Positions 37,633 to 46,393 of a stretch of 64,000 nt of DNA are shown here, piece after piece. This DNA is from Gammaproteobacteria bacterium (GTDB lineage Bacteria; Pseudomonadota; Gammaproteobacteria; Burkholderiales; Rhodocyclaceae). The stretch spans positions 403,956-467,955 of the forward strand of contig JARFTZ010000046.1 in the NCBI GenBank assembly GCA_029289235.1, given 5' to 3'. Both the position numbers and the translations under genes were made by a program. The first letter of the stretch is position 1. The number at the start of each line of letters is the position of its first letter. The notes under the pieces were generated by a model, which was given only the letters and a program-made list of their open reading frames with translations, was not told where the DNA came from and did no database searches.

Positions 37633-39057
37633 ATGCCTACTCAACACACAATGCGGTGTTATCTCTCCCGGAACGTTTTCGGCCTGTGCCTGACCGTAAT
37701 CGCCTTGCTGTTCCTCGGTGGCTGCGCTTCGACGATGGCCCCGCACAACGGCCCCGTTCACGTCGATATTCCCGAAGACGGCTACCGTGTCGGTCTGCAC
37801 CATCGAAGCGGAGTGCCCGAAAGTCTGCTCTTCGGCCTGAGCTTTTCCGGCGGCGGCACGCGCGCGGCGGCGCTGGCGTACGGCGTGCTGGAGGAGTTGG
37901 CGCGCACCCGCGTCATGATCAATGCCAAGGAACACCGCGTACTTGATCTGGTCGAGAGCATCTCTGCCGTCTCTGGCGGCAGTTTCACCGCTGCGTATTA
38001 CGGGCTGTTCGGCGACCGCCTGTTCGCCGATTTTGAAGAAAAATTCCTCAAACGCAACATGCAGCACGAAATTGCCTCAACCTTCTTTGCCCCTACCAAC
38101 CTGTTCAGCATGTCGTCGCCTTACTACGGGCGTTCGGACGTCGTTGCGGAGTACCTCGACGAGGTGTTATTCGAAGGAAAGACATTCGGCGACCTCGAAC
38201 AAGCGGTCCGTCGCGAGAAACGCCCGTTCGTGCTGATCAACGCCACCGACATGGCGCGCACCAGCCGTTTTGAATTCAGCCAGGACCAGTTCGACCTGCT
38301 CTGTTCGGACCTCAGCGGCTACAAAGTCTCCCGCGCCGTCGCCGCGTCCAGCGCGGTTCCAGTCGTTTTCAGCCCTATCACGCTGTCGAATTACGCGGGA
38401 CGCTGCAGCTACCGACAGCCTCGATGGATGACGCGCGCTTTGCGCGAACGCCACGAATCGGTCCGCCGCTATACCGTCGCCGCCGATTTGCACAGTTATC
38501 TCAATTCCAGCAAGCGCAAGTACATCCACCTGCTTGACGGCGGGCTGTCCGACAACCTCGGCCTACGCGCCGTCCTCGACCGGCTGGCGCTGACAGGCCC
38601 CAGTGAACTGGCCGACAACTACCAGCGCAGGTCTGTACGACGGATCGTGCGCATCGCGGTCAATGCGCAGGTCAGGCACGACTATCCGCAACTCGACCAG
38701 TTCGCTGAGGTTCCGACGCTGAGTGCAATCGCCTTCGCCGTGAGCAACACCACCGACCGCTTCAACGTGGAAACCCTGGCGTACGCGCGCAGCGCACTAA
38801 ACGACGCAGCGAAGGAACTGGCAGAACGACAGCTAGCCGCCGGCATCCCAGACGGCGGCGATGTCCAGGCGATGCTGATCGAGGTGAGTTTCGACGATCT
38901 GAGCAGCGAAGAGGAACGCGCCTACTTCAATGCCCTGCCAACCAGCTTCAATCTCCCGCCGGACGCCGTCGACCGCCTTCGCGAAGTCGGCGCCCGATTG
39001 CTGCGCGAGTCACCTGATTTCCAGAAACTGCTGCAAGAGCTTCCATCCTTGCCATAA
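37633..39057 (+). CDS. Patatin-like phospholipase, lipoprotein
   Basis: About 474 residues. After the start comes a lipoprotein signal: hydrophobic stretch, then Leu-Gly-Gly-Cys-Ala, so the mature protein is anchored by a lipidated Cys. The patatin domain has the oxyanion loop Ser-Gly-Gly-Gly-Thr-Arg-Ala-Ala-Ala, the nucleophile in Ser-Ala-Val-Ser-Gly-Gly-Ser, and Asp-Gly-Gly-Leu-Ser-Asp-Asn with the catalytic Asp. It is probably a lipid acyl hydrolase in the envelope. The open frame begins at 37567 inside the tRNA terminator, so I prefer the ATG at 37633 or 37651; neither has a clear ribosome site. It is alone on its transcript as far as I can see. Confidence 0.87.
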   Translation: MPTQHTMRCYLSRNVFGLCLTVIALLFLGGCASTMAPHNGPVHVDIPEDGYRVGLHHRSGVPESLLFGLSFSGGGTRAAALAYGVLEELARTRVMINAKEHRVLDLVESISAVSGGSFTAAYYGLFGDRLFADFEEKFLKRNMQHEIASTFFAPTNLFSMSSPYYGRSDVVAEYLDEVLFEGKTFGDLEQAVRREKRPFVLINATDMARTSRFEFSQDQFDLLCSDLSGYKVSRAVAASSAVPVVFSPITLSNYAGRCSYRQPRWMTRALRERHESVRRYTVAADLHSYLNSSKRKYIHLLDGGLSDNLGLRAVLDRLALTGPSELADNYQRRSVRRIVRIAVNAQVRHDYPQLDQFAEVPTLSAIAFAVSNTTDRFNVETLAYARSALNDAAKELAERQLAAGIPDGGDVQAMLIEVSFDDLSSEEERAYFNALPTSFNLPPDAVDRLREVGARLLRESPDFQKLLQELPSLP

Positions 39058-39170
39058 AACCAGAGGAAAACCGCCTTAACAAGTTTTGACATTGGCATTT
39101 GTTTAGCCTAATGGTATTCTCGCCGGTTGCCTTTCGCGACACCTGTTCACAAACAGAGAAGGAGCCGAAA

Positions 39171-39479
39171 ATGAAAGACCTCGTCAGAACGCTGCTCGGC
39201 ATTCGAAAGAAAAGAAGAGCACTCCCGCTTAGCGCCCCGCCCACAGAAGGCGCGGTCATCGTCAGGAACGACATCAAGGCAATCGTCACGCAGCCCCTTA
39301 ATGAAGAATTGTGGGACTGGATGATGCTCTCAGGATGGAGACTGAATCCCGTGAAAAATGATCGCAGGCACTACCGCAGTCTGCCTCATGGCGCCGTCGA
39401 TCAACTGATCACATGCGACAAGGAGCGTCGCAGCAGCCTCCACCGAAACCTCCTTCAATCAGTTCAACCGCGCCGCTGA
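39171..39479 (+). CDS. Small hypothetical protein (102 residues)
   Basis: AGAAGGAG lies 7 bases before the ATG, a strong site. The protein is basic, with Lys-Lys-Arg-Arg near residue 12 and Glu-Glu-Leu-Trp-Asp-Trp-Met-Met-Leu-Ser-Gly-Trp-Arg near residue 45, and has no signal peptide or membrane helix. I do not recognise a family. It lies between the patatin gene and the convergent yjbQ gene and may be lineage-specific. Confidence 0.6.
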   Translation: MKDLVRTLLGIRKKRRALPLSAPPTEGAVIVRNDIKAIVTQPLNEELWDWMMLSGWRLNPVKNDRRHYRSLPHGAVDQLITCDKERRSSLHRNLLQSVQPRR

Positions 39480-39512
39480 AGAGAACCGTCCGGGATAGCA
39501 GTCTCAGCAGCA

Positions 39513-39926
39513 TCAACCGATCACGGTGACCACGCAGCATCGCGTGTGCGCCTGCGCACGGTGTTCCCAGAGAAAGATGCCTTGCCACGTCCCGAGAAGC
39601 AGGCGGCCGTTGCCGACAGGGACTGATACCGAACTGCCGGTGAGTACGCTGCGAGCATGCGCCGCCATGTCGTCGTCGCCCTCGTAATCGTGGCGGTAGG
39701 CGGCATCACCATCCGGCGCCCACCGCCGCGCCAGCGTTTCGAGATCGTGGCGCACGGCGGCGTCGGCGTTCTCGGTAAGCATCAAAGAACAACTCGTGTG
39801 CTGCACGAAGATTTGGGCGATCCCGGTTTCGATTCCCGATGTCTCGAGTACCGCTCTCACCGCCTCGGTGATGTCATGCGTAGACCGGCCGCGGGTGCGA
39901 ATCTCGATCATCCGCTGATAAGCCAT
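39513..39926 (-). CDS. yjbQ: YjbQ/UPF0047 family protein
   Basis: 137 residues. Conserved metal and active-site motifs of the family are present: His-Thr-Ser-Cys-Ser-Leu-Met-Leu-Thr-Glu-Asn-Ala-Asp near residue 43, His-Asp-Tyr-Glu-Gly-Asp-Asp-Asp-Met near 79, and Leu-Gly-Thr-Trp-Gln-Gly-Ile-Phe-Leu-Trp-Glu-His-Arg near 111. Some members rescue thiamine auxotrophs and are called secondary thiamine-phosphate synthases, but the physiological role is unsettled. It starts 9 bases after the chemoreceptor stop on the same strand, so it is likely co-transcribed. Confidence 0.93.
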   Translation of the reverse strand: MAYQRMIEIRTRGRSTHDITEAVRAVLETSGIETGIAQIFVQHTSCSLMLTENADAAVRHDLETLARRWAPDGDAAYRHDYEGDDDMAAHARSVLTGSSVSVPVGNGRLLLGTWQGIFLWEHRAQAHTRCCVVTVIG

Positions 39927-39935
39927 GGCTCTGCT

Positions 39936-41546
39936 TTAGATCCTGAAGCGCGACACCGATTGACGCAGATCGTCGGCCAGTTGTTCAAGGATCAGGACGT
40001 TCTCATTGGCGGCATGCACCGACTGGGCGGATTCTTCGAGCATGCTCGATATCTGCTCGACGTTGCGGGCGACGCTGCCGCTGGCCTGGCTCTGTTCGCT
40101 GGTCGCTGCGGCAACATCGCTTACGTTGTTGAGTGCAACTGTCGTCGCCTCGCTGATCTGCCCGAGCGCCTCGCCTGCCTGACGGGCCATGTCCACACCG
40201 CGGGTGACTTGCGGCCCCACCGCATTCATGCCTTCCACCACAAGCGCGGTGTCCTGATTGATTGCCTGGATCATCCCGGTAATCTGGTCGGTCGCCTGGC
40301 CAGTGCGTTCGGCGAGCTTGCGCACCTCGTCGGCAACCACCGCAAAGCCGCGCCCCTGCTCGCCGGCCCGCGCCGCCTCGATGGCCGCGTTGAGCGCCAG
40401 CAGGTTGGTCTGGTCGGCAATTTCCTTGATGACGCCGACAATGCCGCCGATTTCGCGGGAACGGTCGGCCAGGCCACCGATCAACGTCGTCGCCTCGTCG
40501 ACCTGCGCCGCCGCGCGCTGGATCTCGTCGCTGGCTTGCAGCACCAGTCCCTGCCCTTCATTCGCCAGCTGGCTGGCGTTACCGGCGTTGGTCTCGGTGT
40601 CGCGCGAGCTTTGCGAAATGTGGTCAACACTGACCGCCAGTTCCTCGACTGCCGCAGCGGTTGACGACACGGCGTCGGCCGCGTGCTTGGCCGCCTGGTT
40701 GATATGCTCCATCTGCCCGGAAAGCCCGGTAGACGCTTCACCAACCTTGCTGGCGCTCTCCTGAATGTGGCCGATGATGCCATGCAGATTTGTTTGCATC
40801 TGCTGGATCGACTGCATCAGGCTGCCGGGGGCACCGGTTTTTTCAATGCGCTGCGTCAGATCGCCGGCGGCGATCGCACTCGCAAGTCGCGCTGCCTCTT
40901 CCGGTTCGCCGCCAAGCGCTGCGTAGATTTTCCGCGCCATGACGAAGGCCAGGGCAATGACAACGGCGAAGACGGCCAACCCGATCAAACCAAAGCGAAG
41001 AGCGTAACCTTTGTAGGCATCGTCGATGTCGTCGACGAACAAGCCATAACCGATGATCCAGTTCCATGCAGGAACTTTCGCCAGCCCGTTGATCTTGGGC
41101 ACTTCGACCGCCCCCCCTGGGCGCTTAGTCCTTATTTCCACCAGCGAGCGGTCGGAATTCTTCAACGAATCGACATAGACTTCCATCAAGGTCCGGCCAT
41201 CCGGAACCTTCGCCCCCATGCTGACCTTCCCTTCGAGACGCTTGTCCGGATGCACCAGCATCATGCCGCTGGTGTCGCGCACGAACACGTAATCATCGCC
41301 GTCGCGCAATCCGGAAACCGCCAACTTTGCTTGCGTTTGTGCTTCTTCACGGCTCAGGATGCCGGATTTCTCCAGGGCCACGAAAACCTCGACCTGTTTC
41401 GCCGTGAGATTGACCATCGAACGAATCTGCTCCTCGCGATCGGCGAGCATCGAAGAGCGGATCGTCTGTAGGGCGACCAATACCAGAATCAATGCCCCCA
41501 GTGCAGCACAACCGACGATCAGTCCAAGGCGCGTAGATAGTTTCAT
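39936..41546 (-). CDS. Methyl-accepting chemotaxis protein with periplasmic Cache domain
   Basis: 536 residues. One membrane helix (about 7-28) precedes a periplasmic Cache-type sensor (about 35-170, with [10 protein letters not shown] and Trp-Asn-Trp-Ile-Ile-Gly-Tyr-Gly). A second helix (about 185-208), a HAMP domain and the signalling domain follow. The hairpin tip is [16 protein letters not shown]. sCache receptors often sense organic acids or amino acids. ATG at 41546 is supported by GAGGAA and places the helix at the N-terminus, unlike the longer frame to 41609. No CheW-binding pentapeptide is present at the C-terminus. Confidence 0.92.
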   Translation of the reverse strand: MKLSTRLGLIVGCAALGALILVLVALQTIRSSMLADREEQIRSMVNLTAKQVEVFVALEKSGILSREEAQTQAKLAVSGLRDGDDYVFVRDTSGMMLVHPDKRLEGKVSMGAKVPDGRTLMEVYVDSLKNSDRSLVEIRTKRPGGAVEVPKINGLAKVPAWNWIIGYGLFVDDIDDAYKGYALRFGLIGLAVFAVVIALAFVMARKIYAALGGEPEEAARLASAIAAGDLTQRIEKTGAPGSLMQSIQQMQTNLHGIIGHIQESASKVGEASTGLSGQMEHINQAAKHAADAVSSTAAAVEELAVSVDHISQSSRDTETNAGNASQLANEGQGLVLQASDEIQRAAAQVDEATTLIGGLADRSREIGGIVGVIKEIADQTNLLALNAAIEAARAGEQGRGFAVVADEVRKLAERTGQATDQITGMIQAINQDTALVVEGMNAVGPQVTRGVDMARQAGEALGQISEATTVALNNVSDVAAATSEQSQASGSVARNVEQISSMLEESAQSVHAANENVLILEQLADDLRQSVSRFRI

Positions 41547-41704
41547 TATTTCCTCACTCAGTTTTCTTGAAACCAGATCGCCGATAGCGAACTGACTCCG
41601 TCCCCCCAAAAATGCTGACGAATACTACCCGAAGTCAACTAGGGCAAGTACTACGGATTTCTGCACTACGGGTTTCCACCAGTTTCGTCGTCGTGCGGTT
41701 AATA

Positions 41705-41731
41705 AAGCCACGTCAGGTGGCTTCCGTTTTT
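41705..41731 (+). terminator. Terminator-like hairpin ahead of btsS
   Basis: AAGCCAC (41705-41711) pairs with GTGGCTT (41717-41723) around GTCAG, followed by CCGTTTTT. It is 46 bases before btsS, and no plus-strand gene lies upstream for it to serve. It may be an attenuator in the btsS leader or a fortuitous structure. Confidence 0.45.
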
Positions 41732-41776
41732 CCAGCAGGGTCGTAAAATCACTCACCCCACCGCCGGACGACACTC

Positions 41777-43495
41777 ATGCTCGAACTCCAGCAGATCAAC
41801 CACATCGCGCTGATCGGCAGCCTGATGCAGCAGATGTGCGTCTACCTCGTCGTCGCCTACCTCCTGAGCAAGACACCGCTGTTCGCGCCGCTGATGCAGG
41901 TTACTGTTCGTCTGCCGGACAAACTGGTGTGCTACCTGGTGTTTTCCGGTTTCTGCATCATGGGGACCTACCTCGGCTTTCAGATCGAGGGGGCGATCGC
42001 CAACACCCGCGCCATTGGCGCCGTGCTCGGTGGACTTCTCGGCGGACCCGAAGTCGGATTGCTTGTCGGCCTCACCGGCGGCATCCACCGCTATTCGATG
42101 GGAGGATTCACCGCCCCGGCCTGCGCAGTGTCCACAACGCTGGAGGGGCTGATCGGCGGCCTGCTGCATCTCTATTTGCTGCGACGCCACCGCGCCGACC
42201 GTCTACTGCATCCAATCATTGCCTTCGGCACCACGCTTTTCGCCGAAATCGGCCAGATGCTGGTCATCCTGGCAATGGCCCGGCCGTTTGATCAGGCCAC
42301 CCGCCTCGTCGCCCACATCGCATTGCCGATGATCCTCACCAATGCCTTTGGCGCCGCGCTGTTCATGCGCCTGATCCTCGATCGCCGCGAGACACTGGAG
42401 AAGTTTTCGATCGCTTTCTCGGCCAAGGCGCTGCGCATCGCCGAACGCGCCGTCGGGGTACTCATGCAGGGATTCGACGAGAAGAACTGCACGCAACTGG
42501 CGCACATCATCCGCGAGGAAACCGGCGTCGGCGCCGTCGCCATCACCGATCGCGAGAACCTGCTGGGATTCGTCGGCATAGGCTCGGACCACCACCTTCC
42601 CGGCACGCCGATCTCGTCGCCGCACACTTTCAAGGCCATCGCCAGCAACGAGGTTGTCTATGCCGACGGTGTCGACGTCACTTACCGCTGCGTCGTCTCG
42701 AAGGACTGCAAGCTCGGATCGTCCCTGGTCATTCCGCTGCGCGGCGAAGACAACCAGGTATTCGGCACGATCAAGCTCTACGAGCCGAAGAACAAGTTTT
42801 TCTCGTCGCTCAACCGCACCCTCGGAGAAGGGCTTGCGCGCCTGCTCTCGAACCAGGTGCTGGCCGGCAAGATCGAGGAGCAGAAACGGCTGCTGGCGCA
42901 AACCGAGATCAAGCTGCTGCAGGCGCAGATCAACCCGCACTTCCTGTTCAACGCGCTGAACACGCTGGCCGCAGTAATACGCCGGGAACCGGAAGCGGCG
43001 CGCCAGATCGTCCAGGATCTGTCGACCTTCTTCCGCAAAAGCCTCAAACGTTCGGGGACCGAAGCCACGCTCAAGGACGAGATCGAGCACGTCGATGCCT
43101 ACCTGCGCATCGAACTGGCACGCTTCGCCGGACGGCTCGACGTCGACATCGCCATCCCCGATGACCTGATGCTGATGCGGCTCCCCGCATTCACCCTGCA
43201 GCCGATCGTCGAGAACGCGGTGAAGTACGGCATTTCCCAGATGATAGAACCCGGACGCATTGCCATCCGTGCCGAGCGCCGCAACGACTTGTTGACGATC
43301 ACAGTCGAGGATAGCGCCGGCCTCTACCAGCCACGACCGAAGAACGACGGCATGGGCATGACTCTCGTCGACCGGCGGATCAAGATCCGCTACGGCGACG
43401 CCTACGGCATCTCGGTCGCCTGTGATCGGGAAAGCTCGACGCGCGTGGACATCCGCCTGCCGATCGAGGAACAACTGGAGGGCATCCCGTGCTGA
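41777..43495 (+). CDS. btsS: LytS/BtsS-type sensor histidine kinase
   Basis: 572 residues. The N-terminal 5TM-LYT sensor (about 1-200) has six or so hydrophobic segments and the family sequence Gly-Gly-Ile-His-Arg-Tyr. A GAF-like domain follows at about 215-350. The kinase core has the phospho-accepting His388 in Gln-Ile-Asn-Pro-His-Phe-Leu-Phe-Asn-Ala-Leu-Asn, typical of the His_kinase/LytS group. BtsS of E. coli is a high-affinity pyruvate sensor; the neighbours (LytTR regulator, then CstA) fit that system exactly. Its stop overlaps the btsR start by seven bases, so the two proteins are made together. Confidence 0.9.
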   Translation: MLELQQINHIALIGSLMQQMCVYLVVAYLLSKTPLFAPLMQVTVRLPDKLVCYLVFSGFCIMGTYLGFQIEGAIANTRAIGAVLGGLLGGPEVGLLVGLTGGIHRYSMGGFTAPACAVSTTLEGLIGGLLHLYLLRRHRADRLLHPIIAFGTTLFAEIGQMLVILAMARPFDQATRLVAHIALPMILTNAFGAALFMRLILDRRETLEKFSIAFSAKALRIAERAVGVLMQGFDEKNCTQLAHIIREETGVGAVAITDRENLLGFVGIGSDHHLPGTPISSPHTFKAIASNEVVYADGVDVTYRCVVSKDCKLGSSLVIPLRGEDNQVFGTIKLYEPKNKFFSSLNRTLGEGLARLLSNQVLAGKIEEQKRLLAQTEIKLLQAQINPHFLFNALNTLAAVIRREPEAARQIVQDLSTFFRKSLKRSGTEATLKDEIEHVDAYLRIELARFAGRLDVDIAIPDDLMLMRLPAFTLQPIVENAVKYGISQMIEPGRIAIRAERRNDLLTITVEDSAGLYQPRPKNDGMGMTLVDRRIKIRYGDAYGISVACDRESSTRVDIRLPIEEQLEGIPC

Positions 43496-44202
43496 CGGCC
43501 CTCATCATCGACGACGAAGCGCCATCACGCGACGAACTGAAGGCACTGCTCGAATCGGCAACGGACATCGACATCCTCGGCGAGTGCGCCAATGCCATCG
43601 AGGGTCTGGCCTCGATTCACCGCCTCCGCCCCGACGTTGTCTTCCTCGACATCCAGATGCCCCGGATCAGCGGGCTGGAAATGGTCGGCATGATTGATCC
43701 GGCGGCCATGCCGCGCATCGTTTTCGTCACCGCCTATGACGAACATGCGCTCAAGGCCTTCGAGGAACACGCCACTGACTATCTGCTCAAACCAATCGAT
43801 CCGCAACGGCTGGCCCGCACGCTGGACTGGCTGCGCGAGGGAAAGCCCCAAGCCTGCCGCCCCCCTGCCAGCGATACCGTCATCCGTCAAATCCCCTGCC
43901 TCGCGCGCAACCGCATCCTGCTGATTCCGCTCGACGAAGTCGACTACGTCCACACCGACCTTTGCGGCACCCGCGTCGTGGCAGCGGACCGCCATGGCAA
44001 CACCGATCTGACCCTCAAGTTGCTGCAGGAACGCACGCCCCTGCTGCGCTGCCACCGCCAGTACCTGGTCAACCCCTCACGCATCGCCGAAATCGAACTG
44101 CATGACAACGGCGGCGGCGAAATCGTGATGCGCAACGGACTGCGCGTTCCAGTCAGCCGGCGGCACCTGCGCGAAATCAAGGATCAGCTGTTCATCGCCT
44201 GA
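43489..44202 (+). CDS. btsR: LytTR response regulator BtsR
   Basis: 237 residues, with a GTG start inside the end of btsS. The receiver domain (1-120) has acidic residues Asp8-Asp9, phospho-acceptor Asp54 (Val-Phe-Leu-Asp-Ile-Gln-Met-Pro) and a Lys in Leu-Leu-Lys-Pro-Ile. The C-terminal LytTR DNA-binding domain (about 135-237) has His-Arg-Gln-Tyr-Leu-Val-Asn-Pro and binds short direct repeats. In E. coli BtsR activates btsT, a CstA-family pyruvate transporter. Here the candidate repeats lie at 44228-44258, between this gene and the cstA-type gene. Confidence 0.92.
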   Translation: MLTALIIDDEAPSRDELKALLESATDIDILGECANAIEGLASIHRLRPDVVFLDIQMPRISGLEMVGMIDPAAMPRIVFVTAYDEHALKAFEEHATDYLLKPIDPQRLARTLDWLREGKPQACRPPASDTVIRQIPCLARNRILLIPLDEVDYVHTDLCGTRVVAADRHGNTDLTLKLLQERTPLLRCHRQYLVNPSRIAEIELHDNGGGEIVMRNGLRVPVSRRHLREIKDQLFIA

Positions 44203-44227
44203 CGCCCGCCCTGCCGCTCGCCACCCT

Positions 44228-44258
44228 CCGACGACCGCCGGGCACTACCGACGACCGC
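44228..44258 (+). promoter_or_regulatory. Direct repeats, candidate BtsR (LytTR) operator of cstA
   Basis: CCGACGACCGC occurs twice, at 44228-44238 and 44248-44258, spaced exactly 20 bases start to start, about two turns of helix. LytTR regulators bind tandem direct repeats with this type of spacing; the E. coli BtsR motif also contains an ACCGCT-like core. The repeats lie 74 bases before the cstA start. Confidence 0.65.
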
Positions 44259-44331
44259 TCGCCAGAACAGCCCCCTCTTGCCGACGTCGCGACGTAGAGT
44301 CTGGGCTCCATAAATAAAGGAGGGATTGTTC

Positions 44332-45786
44332 ATGCTCTGGTTCTTTCTCTGCGTAGGACTGCTGCTCGCGGGGTACTTCACCTACGGCATCGTCATCGAA
44401 CGCATCTTTGGCCCGAAAGAGGCTCTGAAAACACCGGCCTACGCCTCACAGGACGGTGTCGACTACGTACCGATGTCCAACGCCAAGGTCTGGCTCGTCC
44501 AGTTGCTGAACATCGCCGGCCTCGGCCCTGTCTTCGGCCCGATCCTGGGCGCCCTTTACGGCCCGGTCGCCATGTTGTGGATCGTCGTGGGCTGCGTCTT
44601 TGCCGGCGCGGTGCACGATTATTTCTCCGGCATGCTCAGCGTGCGCCAGAACGGCGCGTCGGTACCCAACATCGTCGGCAAGCAACTCGGCAACGTGATG
44701 AAGCAGCTGATGAACGTTTTCGCCGTCGTGCTGCTCCTGCTTGTCGGCATCGTCTTCGTCCTCGGCCCGGCCAAGCTGCTCGGTTCGATGAGCGGCATGG
44801 ACGTCGCCCTGTGGACCGCGATCATCTTCGGCTACTACATCCTCGCCACGATCATGCCGGTGGACAAGATCATCGGCCGCCTTTACCCGATCTTCGGCGG
44901 GCTACTGCTGTTCATGTCCTTCGGCCTGATCATCGGCCTGATCGTCAGCGGCAAGCCCTTCTTTGCAGCCGCGAGCGGCGCGGAAGGTCTGTTCAGCAAC
45001 CTGCACCCGAAAGAACTGCCGATCTGGCCGCTGATTTTCATCACCATCGCCTGCGGTGCCATTTCCGGCTTCCACTCGACACAGTCGCCGCTGATGGCCC
45101 GCTGCATCCAGAACGAGAAAAACGGCCGCTTCGTCTTCTACGGCGCGATGATCGGCGAAGGCATCATCGCGCTGATCTGGTGCACACTGGGACTGAGCTT
45201 CTACGAGACGCCCGCGGCGATGAACGCCGTCCTCGCTGCCGGCGGGCCGGCCAAGGTCGTCCATGACGTCTCCACCTCGCTGCTCGGCGGCCTCGGCGGT
45301 GTCCTGGCCGTACTCGGCGTCGTCGTCCTGCCGATCACTTCGGGCGACACGGCGTTCCGTGCTGCACGCCTGATCATCGCCGAGTTCATCAAGCTGCCGC
45401 AGAAGGACATCGCCAAGCGCCTGATGATCTCCGTCCCGCTGTTCGTCGTCGGCTACCTCGTCTCAAAATCCGATTTCGACGTCATCTGGCGTTATTTCGG
45501 CTGGGCCAACCAGACCGTGGCGATGGTCATGCTCTGGGCCGCCGCAGCCTATCTCGTACGCCACAACAAATTCCACTGGGTATGCACGATCCCGGCTGTG
45601 CTGATGACCGCCATCGTCGTCACATTCATCGCCAACGCCAAGATCGGCTTCGGCCTGCCGATGGACACGGCAACGATCATCGGCATCGCCTTCACCCTCG
45701 TGGCCACGGTGGTGTTCTTCCTGCGCATCCGCGCCAGCAGGGAAGCCATCGCCGAAGAAGACGCGCTGGTCAGCAAGCAAGCCTGA
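44332..45786 (+). CDS. cstA: CstA-family transporter (short form; likely pyruvate uptake)
   Basis: 484 residues with about 13-14 hydrophobic segments, shorter than E. coli CstA and BtsT (about 700). The CstA start Val-Gly-Cys-Val-Phe-Ala-Gly-Ala-Val-His-Asp-Tyr-Phe-Ser-Gly-Met is present near residue 84, and Gly-Phe-His-Ser-Thr-Gln-Ser-Pro near 245. Family members import pyruvate and peptides under carbon starvation. The BtsS-BtsR pair directly upstream makes pyruvate the likely substrate. The ATG at 44332 has AAGGAGGG 7 bases upstream. It is followed by one of the strongest terminators in the window. Confidence 0.9.
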   Translation: MLWFFLCVGLLLAGYFTYGIVIERIFGPKEALKTPAYASQDGVDYVPMSNAKVWLVQLLNIAGLGPVFGPILGALYGPVAMLWIVVGCVFAGAVHDYFSGMLSVRQNGASVPNIVGKQLGNVMKQLMNVFAVVLLLLVGIVFVLGPAKLLGSMSGMDVALWTAIIFGYYILATIMPVDKIIGRLYPIFGGLLLFMSFGLIIGLIVSGKPFFAAASGAEGLFSNLHPKELPIWPLIFITIACGAISGFHSTQSPLMARCIQNEKNGRFVFYGAMIGEGIIALIWCTLGLSFYETPAAMNAVLAAGGPAKVVHDVSTSLLGGLGGVLAVLGVVVLPITSGDTAFRAARLIIAEFIKLPQKDIAKRLMISVPLFVVGYLVSKSDFDVIWRYFGWANQTVAMVMLWAAAAYLVRHNKFHWVCTIPAVLMTAIVVTFIANAKIGFGLPMDTATIIGIAFTLVATVVFFLRIRASREAIAEEDALVSKQA

Positions 45787-45803
45787 CACTGGCCCGTCGC
45801 AAC

Positions 45804-45840
45804 AACGAAAGAGCCAGACCGCAGTCTGGCTCTTTCGTTT
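45804..45840. terminator. Bidirectional intrinsic terminator after cstA
   Basis: AACGAAAGAGCCAGAC (45804-45819) and GTCTGGCTCTTTCGTT (45824-45839) form a perfect 16-base-pair stem with a CGCA loop. A T-run lies on the plus side and an A-rich sequence on the other, so it can also stop the minus-strand gene ending at 45859. Confidence 0.9.
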
Positions 45841-45858
45841 CCGTCACCAAGAAGTTGC

Positions 45859-46149
45859 TCAGCGCCGGGGCCGATAGACCTCGCGACCGGCATCGCGCAC
45901 ATCACGACGCAATTGCTGCCGCTCCTCTGGCGACATCCTCTGCTGGCGTTGATTCCGTGCTCGTTCATCGCGTTGCAACGACTGGCGCCGCGCATCATCC
46001 TGGCGGTCGCCTCGCTGGTTCTGATAACCGTTGTCCCGAGCCGACTGGGCAAACCACGGACCAGCCTGCGCCGCTGGCACTGCGAGCAACAGGAGCATCG
46101 CCAGCGCGCCGACGATCGAGCTTCTGCATGCATTTCTCACCAGCTTCAT
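45859..46149 (-). CDS. Small secreted Arg/Gln-rich protein
   Basis: 96 residues. The signal peptide occupies residues 1-29 (ending Ala-Gln-Ala). The mature part is strongly charged and rich in Arg, Gln and Asp: Gln-Arg-Asp-Glu-Arg-Ala-Arg-Asn-Gln-Arg-Gln-Gln and Met-Ser-Pro-Glu-Glu-Arg-Gln-Gln-Leu-Arg-Arg-Asp-Val. Such Ser-Pro-Glu-Glu-Arg repeats occur in small periplasmic proteins of unknown role. AAGGGGAAAT precedes the ATG. The open frame upstream to 46383 lacks a ribosome site. Confidence 0.68.
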   Translation of the reverse strand: MKLVRNACRSSIVGALAMLLLLAVPAAQAGPWFAQSARDNGYQNQRGDRQDDARRQSLQRDERARNQRQQRMSPEERQQLRRDVRDAGREVYRPRR

Positions 46150-46393
46150 GATTTCCCCTTGACACTTCCCGGCAGCGCACCGATCGCGAGTTGCGATGAT
46201 CGAACGCCGCCACCAGTTCCAGTCCACAGCGCGCAGTGTGCTCCCGACCTGTTGCTCCAGTGCACCAACCGTAGCCGGAATTGTAAGGAATTGTGTCACC
46301 GACGGGAAAGATACCCTTTGCTTTGCCAGGGCAATTCCACTTGCCCATGCTATAGTTTCGCGCTGTGTCTTCTGTGTACCCAAGGACTCCGAC

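Noticed and set aside
39099..39170. Longer N-terminus for the 102-residue protein
   Set aside because: The ribosome site fits the ATG at 39171; the upstream part has none.
44278..44300. Promoter TTGCCG...TAGAGT ahead of cstA
   Set aside because: The spacer is only 11 bases, too short for sigma-70.
46323..46356. Promoter TTGCCA...TATAGT for nadB
   Set aside because: The spacer is 22 bases, too long; only the -10 resembles consensus.
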